A stretch of 64,000 bases of DNA from Meghimatium bilineatum. Its lineage: Eukaryota > Mollusca > Gastropoda > Stylommatophora > Philomycidae. Location of the stretch: assembly GCA_034231615.1 (NCBI GenBank), contig CM067309.1:43520181-43584180 (forward strand). The letters are read 5' to 3'. The notes under the pieces are model-generated. The model was not told the origin of the DNA. It worked only from the letters and a program-made list of their open reading frames with translations, and searched no databases. Position 1 is the stretch's first letter, and every line of letters starts with the position of its first letter. Shown piece by piece: positions 33,515 through 43,219 of this stretch. The position numbers and the translations under genes are program-made.

Positions 33515-36010
33515 AAATAAGCTTTAGTCCTACTACTCAAATATGTAGTTCTTCTTCTTCTTTCGTTCACTTGAAACATGTCTATATCTGTAATTGTCTC
33601 CTTAATAAAACTCACTGTCTTTTGTAGTTCATACAGTGGGCCATAGAGCTTTGATTCCAGTGTTGTTTCCTCTTGCCAATATTTCTGCCTCAGCGTTTCA
33701 TACTCAGAACAATCTTGCCTGCCCACAAGTGAACATGGACGTGTTGCCAATCTTGAATTGTGTGTACATGTGAATGTGGAGTCGGTTGTGTCCTGTTCTG
33801 AGGTGTAGAATTATAACTTGTTCTGATCTATTCATAATGTGATAGTCATCTTGTGTTGGTGTTTGTGGCTTTCTTATTCACTTGATCATCTGTTTTTTTC
33901 TGATGGTGGAAGATTAGTACATCTGGTTGGTCTTCGGCAGCATCTTTCTTAGCCAGTTGGTCTGCTGTTTCATTTCATGGAATTCCACAGCGAGAGGTTA
34001 TCCACTGCATGGTTACCCTATACTAGTAAGACAGTTCATTAAGTAGTATTTATAAGTCGTTTAGTTTTCCAGACCGGAGAGCTTGAAGCACTGACCTTGC
34101 ATCTGTCAGGAATACCACGGGCTATGGGTCAGGATTGGAGTTCAACAGTTTTTCAGTTGCTACCCTAATTGCCTGAATTTCTGCATCATAATTATTGCAG
34201 AATTTTCCTGTCAGTATTCTGATTGTATCTCTAGACGTATGTGGAAATTCTATATATACACCTACACCTCCATTTCTCACTGCATTATGTGCTGATTCAT
34301 CTGTGTATACTCTGACCCATATGTCTTGTGGATATTCCTCGTCCAGGAAACTGAGGGCGACTGTCCTTCGCTGCACACTGTTCTGTTCCTCCTCGCTTAG
34401 TATTCCTTTCACATGGGTCTGAATGTATATTGGCATTCCATGCCTTTCACTCCAAGGGTTTGTTCTGGTACAGACCTTAAGGGGCTGTCAACTTCAGTAG
34501 GTCTGTAAGTTGTCTATGGAGTCGTTCAGTTTGGTGGATAAAGCTGCTTCTTTTCAGTCGCCCCAATGCTAGATATTAGAATCTTTCTTTCATTGGGTGA
34601 CGTGGCATACACTTAAACTTTTCTGTTTGTATTAGCACCTTTGTGTCTCTATGTTCACCAAGCGTTTGCACTCTTCTCATTTTCTGCATCTCTAATATTG
34701 GTGTTGATTTCATTGATCACAGCATTATCCTGAGCGCTTGGTTTTGTACTTTATCTAGTTCTTGTAATGTGGTGTTTGATGCGGGACACCACGCAGCTGA
34801 ACCATATTCCAGGTGTGGTCTTATGCCTTGCTGGTAAAACTTTACAGAGTATATTCCCACTAGCTCCCCATGTGGTTGCACTTAGTTTTCACAGGATAGC
34901 TAGCTTGCTCCTGGCTTTTGTTGTTGCTTTGTTTATGTTTTTTTGCCATGTCAGCTTATCATCAAAAGTAAATCCGAGGTATGTGGGTTGTTTGTCTTCT
35001 TTCAAGAGCTCTCCATTTATCTTGATATCACCGGCTTTTTGTATTGGTGAGAGGGTAAAGAGTGTAGTGAGGAGCGCGGTAGTCTAGTTATTAGTGAGCT
35101 TGCTTTCTATCATTGGGTTACAGTGTGCCAGGTTCGAAACCATAAACAATAAATCCGGGTTGTGTTTTCTCGCTTGACACGACCACTCCTCCAGTCGACT
35201 CAGCTGTAAATGAGTACCTGACGCATGAGTTAGGGGAGGTAAAGACAGGAAGGAAGGGAACTGGCCACCCCACCTAATAGTTGCTGCGGCTTAGTACATG
35301 AAGAGTTATCTTCATCCCCGACGGCAGGTTGCTGCCATGGGACATACCTTTACCTTTTAAAGAGTGTAGTGCTGCACTTATCTGTGTTAATGCTGACGCA
35401 CCATATATTTGCCCATAAGGTTAAGACATTAATATCTCTTTGTATTTGTTTAGTGGCGACTGTCGCATGTTCTTTCGTGCACCAGATCACCAGGTCGTCA
35501 GCATACATTGCCACTTTGATCCCATGTGGTAGTTCGCAACTAGGTCATTGATGTAAAATAAGAAAAGTGTAGGTGACAGGACACCTTCCTGGGGGACTTC
35601 ATGACGCAGTAGGACTTTCTTGCTCTTACGACCATCCAAATTTACCCTGTCTCTTCTATTATGCAGGTATGCTTTTACCCATTTGTACATTCTTGAGCTA
35701 ACCCTGCAATTTCGCAATTTCTTTAAGAGTCCTTCTTTCCAAAATGTGTCAAATGCCTTACTGAGGTATATCCAAGCTGCTATTACCAGTGTCGTATCTT
35801 GGAAAGCGTCCTCAATCTCTTAAGAGAGGTAGGTTGCCTGATATTCTGTAGAGTAGCACTGTCTGAAGCTTGCTTGCTGCGATATTAGAAGATTTTCACT
35901 TTCAAGGTACCACTGCATCCTAAGATTGATAATGCGTTTCATTGTTGTGTATAAACAGCTTATGAGGCTGATAGGCCTGTAATTGGAGAAAATATGTAGT
36001 AAATTTGGAG
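33515..36010 (-). pseudogene. Decayed second copy of the Ingi/I-like LINE, 5'-truncated
   Basis: On the minus strand it starts with NYRPISLISCLYTTMKRIIN (about 35970), then AFRQ-like SFRQCYSTEYQ, SKAFDTFWKEGLLKKLRN, VPQEGVLSPTLFLFYINDLV (about 35560), TYLGFTFDDKLTW (about 34970), the RNase H start VYTDESAHNAVRNGGVGVYI (about 34310) and the terminus SKLYG...KTVSFIKETI. Order and motifs follow the intact element at 22729-26816. Many frameshifts are present, and the DG of the first RNase H motif is replaced by DE. A SINE is inserted at 35070-35357. Confidence 0.9.
35070..35357 (+). mobile_element. tRNA-derived SINE nested in the LINE pseudogene
   Basis: This 288-bp insert is flanked by a perfect 14-bp direct repeat TAAAGAGTGTAGTG (35056-35069 and 35358-35371). 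The head resembles a tRNA: an A-box-like GGTAGTCTAGTTATTAG and an exact B box GGTTCGAAACC at about 35135. A ~150-bp body contains CGACTCAGCTGTAAATGAGT ACCTG, and the tail is short and rich in TACCTTT. Removing it restores the LINE sequence exactly. Confidence 0.88.
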
Positions 36011-36094
36011 CTGTGTTCAGTTAGCTGGTCTGAAGTATAGCATGACCTGATGAATTATAAACGCGCAAGAAGAAATATATTAAGAATTCTTTAC

Positions 36095-36379
36095 GGTCTC
36101 AACAACCAATGATAAACAAGTACAGTTTCTCTAAATCAGATGCGGACAACCTTTATGAGTCTGCGGGTCGCAGTGAGCTTATTTCGCATATTTTTTTATA
36201 CTCTATGGAGCTCCAAGAAGTTTTTTTAGAGCTCAGGACCTTTATAGTACTATTACATGAGTATTCTATATATCTATATTCCTTCAACGCCGAACACAGC
36301 ACACACAGGACAGAAACCATAGCTCTCCAGTTCGAGAGATGTGATGCTACTGTGTGTAAACTTGTATATTGTTGAGACC
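36095..36379. mobile_element. Possible MITE with 11-bp terminal inverted repeats
   Basis: GGTCTCAACAA (36095-36105) and TTGTTGAGACC (36369-36379) are perfect inverted repeats 263 bp apart. No coding capacity. Flanking duplication is not convincing, so it may be coincidence. Confidence 0.4.
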
Positions 36380-36606
36380 CATAGTCATACCCTCTTTGAT
36401 GGTTGATCTGCGAAGAGTCTCTCTTGGTCTTCCTTTTTTTAAATTTGCCATCCGGTACCCATTTTAGATAAAATCAGCATTGTGGGCCAAAAATATAACT
36501 TGGTGGTTCAGATTTGGTCCGCAGGCAAAATTTTACCACCGCTTTCTCTAAATGAATCCATGCACGTTGTCATGTAAACAAAACACAATTTCCTGTTTGA
36601 CTTCTT

Positions 36607-36637
36607 CGATTTCTCTCTCTCTCTCTCTCTCTCTCCA
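36607..36637. repeat. (CT)n microsatellite
   Basis: Perfect or nearly perfect CT dinucleotide run. Confidence 0.95.
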
Positions 36638-37039
36638 AACAAACAATAATTTGACTCAACAAGTACAACCAAAGCACAATCAGTCAAAGAATACAACGAA
36701 ATAAAACTGTAAATACTGCAAAGTCAACTTTACACAAACAATCTTATCTCAAGCACACTCTCTATGGTACACCCTGTTCATGATGTCTAAAACTGTTATC
36801 GGTATAATTTCAAACGGACTATAACTACTTCTGGAAAGGTCATTCATTTTTTCTACTGTGAGTGGGCCAACTACTCAAACGATACTTCATGACCAACGTT
36901 TCTCTATCAACACACTGCATGCAGACGATCAAACAACTTTACAAAAACAAACACAATTATTTAGAAAAAGAATAAATGTCATATCTTTGAAACAAATTAA
37001 ATCCTTCCTTTAGTCATTGATCTAACTGTTATTGGTAAC

Positions 37040-37378
37040 ATAGGCTATCATACTCAGGAAGTAGCAGATGTCTGACAATGTTGTAACCATATCGGCTAGT
37101 GGTGGATCTATAAGTTAAGTAACAGGTGTCTGACAATGTTGTACTCACATTAGCTAATGATGGATCTATAAGTTAAGTAACAGGTGTCTGACAATGTTGT
37201 ACTCACATTAGCTAATGATGGATCTATAAGTTAAGTAACAGGTGTCTGACAATGTTGTACTCACATTAGCTAATGATGGATCTATAAGTTAAGTAACAGG
37301 TGTCTGACAATGTTGTACTCACATTAGCTAATGATGGATCTATAAGTTAAGTAACAGGTGTCTGACAATGTTGTACTC
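37040..37378. repeat. 58-bp minisatellite, left part
   Basis: About six units of ACTCACATTAGCTAATGATG...GTCTGACAATGTTGT. The last four are essentially identical. It is cut by the hAT element at 37379 and resumes at 38513. Confidence 0.95.
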
Positions 37379-37963
37379 CAGTGGCGTATGCTAAGCATAA
37401 GCAAGGCAAGCATTGCATGCCTTCAAGAGTTGCGAAAATGATAAACCAGTCAGTGATCTATCCCCCATCCAAACTTAGCCCTTGCAGCATTGCTCAAAAA
37501 TATATTTTAAAATATTTTTCTCACAAATCTGAATTCTTCCGAAAATTAGTGCTGGCAACACATATGAAAGTATAGTGGCCGCACTGAAGCAATTTTGTTT
37601 TTGCTTTCGTTAAAATAGTCCCTTTACATATAAGCGCAGTGATATACTGTGTGTTTTTTTATAACCTTGTCTCCAGAGTAAGCTTGCGATGAAAAAAAAA
37701 TTAATACATTTTATGATTCAATCACTATTATAACAATTTAGCACTGGCACATAATAAATTGATTGATGAACATTTATTTACTGGTGTGAAACAGTGCAAT
37801 TTCTATGTTCTAGTACTTTTATTTGAATGTTAAACTAATGATAACAATGCAAGCAATTATAATCTTGATTGCATACACACACACTTGTTTAGTAAGCCAT
37901 TTCCGGTAACTTTTGGTACACGTCACGTGATCTTACTCAACACACACGCACATTTACACAGCG

Positions 37964-38212
37964 ATGTGGTTTCAATTTCAATTTGTTATTATGGCTGATT
38001 CTATTAATGATGTTGTTGTAGATTTATTTGAGCGACCGTTTCAATCGCGAACATTTAATGAAAAATTGGACTTGGTAAAAATGGGCAGACCGATTCCTGC
38101 GTTAAGCAGTTTGAAACGAGAAGGAACAAAATGTGTCCGTTCATTTAACAATGATTTATATAAGAAAGTCGTTTGGCTTTGTGGTTCGGAATCATTATGT
38201 AAGTTATTTTAA
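37964..38212 (+). pseudogene. hAT transposase N-terminal remnant
   Basis: Reads DLFERPFQSRTFNEKLDLVK, MGRPIPALSSLK and CVRSFNNDLYKKVVWLCGSE. The pattern of RSF...WY.K..WL.GC precedes the zinc-binding region in ZMYM1-type hAT proteins. The open frame stops just after the deletion point. Confidence 0.75.
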
Positions 38213-38214
38213 TA

Positions 38215-38439
38215 TTGACAATTCCTGCATCGTCGTCTTCAGTGGAACGTTCGTTTTCTGCATTAAAACGCATTAAAAATGTCATAAGGAACTCGCAGGG
38301 GCAATGTCGTCTTTCTGCTCTATCAATGATGTCAATTGAAAAAGACCTTCTTGTAGAGATGAAAGGCAATGATGACTTTTATAACAAAGTAACAGAGGAC
38401 TTTAGCAGAAAGAGCCGCAGAATAGAACTGAACTTCTAA
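38215..38439 (+). pseudogene. hAT transposase C-terminal dimerisation remnant
   Basis: Reads TIPASSSSVERSFSALKRIK, NVIRNSQGQCRLSALSMMSI and EKDLL. 'P.SSA.VERSFS.L.RIK...R' followed by 'RL..L..L.I' is the hATC dimerisation signature. It starts right where the N-terminal piece ends, in another frame. Confidence 0.88.
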
Positions 38440-38512
38440 TAACTAGGTTAGTAGAAAATTATCATTTTTTAAAAGTTGCATGCTCTCTTTCAGACCCCAG
38501 GATACGCCACTG

Positions 38513-38650
38513 TTGTACTCACATTAGCTAATGATGGATCTATAAGTTAAGTAACAGATGTTTGATAATGTTGTAATCACATTAGCTAATGATGGATCTA
38601 TAAGTTAAGTAACAGATGTTTGATAATGTTGCGAAATAGATGTCGTCTGT
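38513..38650. repeat. 58-bp minisatellite, right part
   Basis: Two and a bit units continuing the array at 37040-37378, slightly more diverged (GATGTTTGATAATG). Confidence 0.93.
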
Positions 38651-39430
38651 CAATATTACCAACACATTTGTTACTGATGATCTATAAGTTATAAGTTGAG
38701 AAACACATGTCATCCGACACTGTTATCTCCAGATTAAAGTATGATTTGATGAAAATGAACCCAATAATACTTTCCATAGTGAGTTCTCATGCTAAGTAAT
38801 CGATATCTAGTATGTCCAACCACCAGGTTCTTATATCATAATTTGTCATGTACATTGTGGGCGACTACAACTTCCGACATCGTTTGCCATTGTTGGCGTA
38901 TCATTTGGATCAGAACGCAGAAGTTATGTGGATCTTACTAGTGGCCCTACCAGACAAAGCAGCATGCTGCAATATACTTCTATTCGATGACTATATAGCA
39001 AGGCTATATTTGTAAGAAAAATCAATATTCATGTGTAGTTATATGTTACACGATGTGTATGTTATATTGTCCCCCCCCACTCATATGAGTTAAATACATG
39101 TCTTGTTGTCTCGATGTCTTACTTTGATCTTCTATCAAGTAATTCCCATCGATGACGCGAAGTGATGCTATCTGCGGAGATAACAACTTTGTCCTTTTGT
39201 GATACAACTCCTAGATAAATTGGATACAAGTATCGGCCAGATGGGTCAACGAATCTGACGGAAGAATGATTCAATAGATGGAGCAGAAGTGTATGCTCTC
39301 TTATCATAACGTGGCAGACCTAGATACTACTGCATTGGAATGTCTCCATCGTGGACCAAACATGCATTCATAAATCTCTTTTAGCAACCATTTTTGTTTG
39401 AGACAGCAAACATTACTGTCAGAAATTACA
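38650..39430. other. Intronic sequence, nothing recognised
   Basis: No coding, repeat or mobile-element signature could be supported. Confidence 0.4.
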
Positions 39431-39575
39431 GCTAGTAGTTACTTTATCATCATCATGTGCTGAGAACGCTATCTGCTCACACATCTAAAGTGGTTACTTC
39501 ATCATCATTATTTGTCGAGAGCTCTATCTGCTCACAGCTAGAGGGATTACTTCATAATCAGCATGTATCAAAAAC
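39430..39575. repeat. ~52-bp tandem repeat, 3 copies (CATCAT family)
   Basis: Units of TTACTTCATCATCATTATTTG plus TCGAGAGC...CTGCTCACAGCTAGAG. A related array lies at 50225-50410. Confidence 0.8.
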
Positions 39576-39666
39576 TACCTGAACACAGTTCATCAATATT
39601 TCGGATGTTGACAACTGACCATGCTGTGAGGTTAAAGTGTACAGCATACTCCTTCTGTCAGCTTTT

Positions 39667-39690
39667 CTCTCTCTCTCTCTCTCTCTTAAC
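39667..39690. repeat. (TC)n microsatellite
   Basis: CT dinucleotide run of about 22 bp. Confidence 0.9.
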
Positions 39691-40029
39691 AAGCTGCAGC
39701 GATGTGTTAATACATTTGTTGAACAAATTGTGCTTGCTGGAACTGCAATATCTACTCTGTACTAATGCATTTTACAGATGGAAAGAATCTACGCAATATA
39801 AACGCCCGTGTATTATGTGTCTGTGGCTATGTCGATTGCGATGCAAGGCAGTAGTAAACGGGTCAAGAATACGTGATAGTAGTTAGCTTTGAGCTTGGTG
39901 TCAAGTGTATAAGCATGAGAACCAGTTCTCTCGTACAGCTGGATGACTATACTAGCGATAGGTTACCGATGTTTACCGCTCAGAGCAAGTGATTAAAAAC
40001 ATTGAGTGTATTAGTTACCGAAACCAAAG

Positions 40030-40600
40030 GGCGCAAGGTTCAAATTGCAGATCAACAAGAATGATGAACTAGCCGGTCCAGACTTTGGTCACCAAATTGC
40101 AAATCAACAAGAAATATTTTGTTATCACCAACGGTTTCTAGATCGATCCAGCATAAGAAAATGGCTACACTGTCTTCTAGAAAAGTACAGGCGCGGAGAT
40201 TGATGCTGACCACATCATCCCGAGGTATGAAGTTGGTCAATGAAAAATACGGGCCTAACGCCGTTTTTCCCAATAGGCACAAATGAGCATGGTAAAGGAA
40301 AAACTTGACATTTACTAGTCAGAGAATGGACGCAGAAGAAGATGAAGAAACATTTCCTGTCTGACAATGTTTCTGTCTTTTAAATGGGAGGGGGGGGGGG
40401 GAAAGGGGTTTGTACAGTCAGACAAACCAGAAATGGAAGCAAAGGAACATTCCGCATACACAATGAGAATTATGTTCTGGGACTTTGGGAAAAGCGAGAG
40501 GGCACACTGACTTAATTTCGCGCTCATTTCCCAGAGTGTGTGCGAGCGCATGCTCTCTGCGACTGTACACACAATTCAATTTCCTGTGAGACAAAATATA
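40030..40600. mobile_element. M1-family related copy
   Basis: Contains ACTGTCTTCTAGAAAAGTAC followed by AGGCGCGGAGATTGATGC and CACATCATCC, matching the copy at 20240-20285, and a poly-G run at 40388-40399. Its ends are unclear. Confidence 0.5.
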
Positions 40601-40751
40601 TCACGGAAATGTATGGTTTTCTTCTCTGCTTAGGCTGCAAGTTGTTTCTTTCATTTTACGTCTCATTTTCTTCCGTAACCGGAATGTCTGTAGGTCTTAC
40701 CAGTGCCCTATACCAGACACACCGCTGTGTTAGATTATACTTCGAGTATAT

Positions 40752-40830
40752 TATATGCAGGCCCCTAGATATGGGGTGTGGTGGGAGTTTGTATGCAGGC
40801 CCCTAGATACGGGGTGTGGTGGGAGTTTAA
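40752..40830. repeat. ~39-bp direct duplication
   Basis: Two copies of GCAGGCCCCTAGATATGGGG TGTGGTGGGAGTTT. Confidence 0.9.
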
Positions 40831-41107
40831 ACCACTCTTAGTAAATCAGAACATGACTTTTAGTATTGGGAATTGGGCCAAAAGGCAGGCACCCCCCACA
40901 ACCATTTTACATCAAAATTCCATCAAATTATTCATCAAAAGGAAGATTTAATCTTCCACAAAAACGCACGAATTACCTTTTATTTTAGGTGTCCCCCTTT
41001 AAAAAAAATTGGTAGCGTATTCTATTCAAGATTTAGCCACCAACGCAGCATTTTTTGGGATTGGCTGTAGTGATTTTCTAGGCAATATAAATACATTCAG
41101 TAGTTTG

Positions 41108-41222
41108 CCATTGTTTTCTGAACGGTCCGGATGTACAATTGCCTATGGCGGGGATCGAACTCGGTACCTTGGCCGTCACAGAAGCGCTCTGTACCACATC
41201 CTCACAGAGCCGGACAAGGAGC
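41108..41222 (-). mobile_element. tRNA-derived SINE head, minus strand
   Basis: The minus strand reads GCTCTGTGAGGATGTGGTAC, AGAGCGCTTCTGTGACGGCC and AAGGTACCGAGTTCGATCCC. It has a tRNA-like layout with a B box (GAGTTCGATCCC) and a plausible A box (GATGTGGTACAGAG). It differs from the SINE at 35070, so it is a second family. No clear target duplication was found. Confidence 0.65.
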
Positions 41223-41235
41223 ATTAAGGAAAGTG

Positions 41236-41384
41236 TATTTACGGTCCTGATTATATGATTATGTAGTGAGACTTTTCTCCCACAGATTATATTGTTACAT
41301 ACGGAGACTTTTCTCCCACTGATTATATTGTTACATACGGAGACTTTTCTCCCACTGATTATATTGTTACATACTGAGACTTTT
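41236..41384. repeat. ~41-bp tandem repeat, 3-4 copies
   Basis: Unit GATTATATTGTTACATACGG AGACTTTTCTCCCACT. Confidence 0.93.
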
Positions 41385-41385
41385 C

Positions 41386-41560
41386 ACTGAATAATGATCT
41401 ATATCGAGGTATTGTATGAAGGGTATTCACTGAATAATGATCTATATCGAGGTATTGTATGAAGGGTATTCACTGAATAATGATCTATATCGAGGTATCG
41501 TATGAAGGGTATTCACTGAATAATGATCTATATCGAGGTATCGTATGAAGGGTTTTCACT
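41386..41560. repeat. 43-bp tandem repeat, 4 copies
   Basis: Unit CACTGAATAATGATCTATAT CGAGGTATTGTATGAAGGGTATT, directly following the 41-bp array. Confidence 0.95.
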
Positions 41561-41679
41561 GATGAATCAAAGTAGTGAGAGTTTATTTCTACCATATATG
41601 ACTTGCTTAATACCTTCGTCGATTGAAGGAACAAGAACACACGATGAGTAAACTAGAACCATGACCGGGCTTCAGCAAA

Positions 41680-42010
41680 GACCTATGTACAGAAAGTAAA
41701 GGTGACATGAAAGGCATATTTTGGATTATTTCCGTGAATTTCGTTGGTCGGCATTGCCTTTATAGGATTTATGCGACTCAAATTATATGTCTATTGCGCT
41801 ACAGATCGGGACTAGAAGACCTGTTCTCAAGAAGAATTAATTTGGCCTTCATTCAGTCCTTTTCTTGATTATTCCCGTGTTTTCCATTGGTCAATATTTA
41901 TATACTTGGAATCCATGCCAAAAATAGCTAAGGAGACTATAAGTATATAAATAGTATCAATGCAAATCGTGACACTAACCAAAAACGTAACGAATGAAGG
42001 TCTGTTTATT
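41680..42010. repeat. Dispersed repeat family P1 (CCAACGAAA palindrome), diverged copies
   Basis: Two blocks with ATTTCGTTGGTCGGC (about 41747) and TTTTCCATTGGTCAATATTT ATATACTTGG (about 41880), ending AACGTAACGAAT (41985). The same words occur at 42340-42390 and 57605-57735, sometimes in inverted orientation. It resembles a small palindromic MITE family. Confidence 0.5.
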
Positions 42011-42119
42011 TTTTTCAATTAGGGCTTATATTGCTGTCAATGGTCACGGTCTATTGTCTATCCACATGTGGATTATGGTCAGAATAGTAACACTTGCTGT
42101 AAAGCGTAGGGTGATGACT

Positions 42120-42300
42120 GGGAGCTTTAGTCTATCTAAGGCCAGATGTGTTGCTTTAGTCTATCTAAGGCCAGATGTGTTGCCTTGGCTGCAAGGAATC
42201 CGTATTTTCTCAGGGTTGTCTTGCTATTATCTATCCATATTTTTCAAGGGGGTCTTCCTCTGTACCTGTATCCAGATCTCTTTATGTCGGAAGTTAGTTC
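42120..42300 (-). pseudogene. Small LINE C-terminal fragment
   Basis: The minus strand reads RSGYRYRGRPP then KIWIDNSKTTLRKYGFLAAK and ATHLALDR, the usual end of a non-LTR ORF (RGRP.KRW.DD....A..LA.DR). A 31-bp duplication (GCTTTAGTCTATCTAAGGCC...) at 42125-42183 affects its end. Confidence 0.75.
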
Positions 42301-42305
42301 TAGTT

Positions 42306-42307
<2 letters not shown>

Positions 42308-42338
<31 letters not shown>
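42308..42338. repeat. (TA)n microsatellite
   Basis: TA run of about 30 bp; a shorter one is at 42818-42837. Confidence 0.95.
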
Positions 42339-42342
<4 letters not shown>

Positions 42343-42344
42343 CC

Positions 42345-43215
42345 AACGAAATGAACGAGAATAATTACAAACGTAACGAATTTATATGTGTTTATTTTCT
42401 GTACAAAGGTTTTTTTAATGTCAACCGTCTCGCCATAACTTTCTTCCCTTGAACGAGTATAACTTTCCCATTCGCTACTTCTCCATAATATGGGTATTCC
42501 CAGGTTGTAGTATGTCATTGATCTTCATTGAAATGGAGCAGCCTTACAGATATCGATCCAGCCATTTAACTCTTTCCCTACTTAGCGTCTTTAAATCGAT
42601 CATATGCTACCATTACAATTTACGAACCGTCGATAAAGCGACGCGGACATTTTTTGTTTTATTTAATCATTTTCGGTATTTATATCAACATAATGATGGT
42701 TCCGATCGAAAGTGTAATATGTCCACATTACTTCTGACATGATTGTCATGTGTTATTATATCAATTGTGTAAGTTATTGATACTTCTGAACGTGTGGTAT
42801 GTTGGGAAATTTTTCCGTATATATATATATATATATCCGTTACGAGTTGTTCAGCAATGAGCTGATCTGATAACATTTATCTTACATGGATCAGAACAAT
42901 GAGATTCTGTTATCTGGTGCCTTGACCAGATTCACCATTCCAATATCTTAGCTATCTCTTAGGCCGTAATGGAAGACCTGTATAGCTGATCTGTAAAATT
43001 TCCTCAACACCTGTTATATATCAATATGGATCGCAATCTGAACAGTAGATTTACTTTCATCTAATATAATAAACATAGATGGCTCAACTCTGATGACTAG
43101 CGTAGCACAATAGTTTATTTACAAGTCACAACATTGAAGACTGCAATAACGATAAGCTTCCAAAGCATCTCATGAATACATACTACATTGAAGATTGCAA
43201 TAACAATAATTTTCT
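42345..43215. other. Intronic sequence, little recognised
   Basis: Apart from P1-like words at 42340-42390 and a short TA run, nothing could be supported. Confidence 0.4.
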
Positions 43216-43219
43216 AAAA

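Larger units (their letters stand above)
37379..38512 (+). mobile_element. Internally deleted hAT transposon (ZMYM1-like family)
   Basis: The 1134-bp element starts CAGTGGCGTATGCTAAG and ends with the inverted CAGTGGCGTATCCTGG, and is flanked by an exact 8-bp duplication TTGTACTC (37371-37378 and 38513-38520), the hAT hallmark. It lies in a minisatellite. Inside, the two ends of a transposase gene remain: an N-terminal piece (37964-38212) and a C-terminal dimerisation piece (38215-38439), with the catalytic middle missing. It would need a full-length relative to move. Confidence 0.92.

Noticed and set aside
35120..35160. A functional tRNA gene
   Set aside because: It has a B box but no acceptor-stem pairing or complete cloverleaf. 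The target duplications show it is the head of a SINE.
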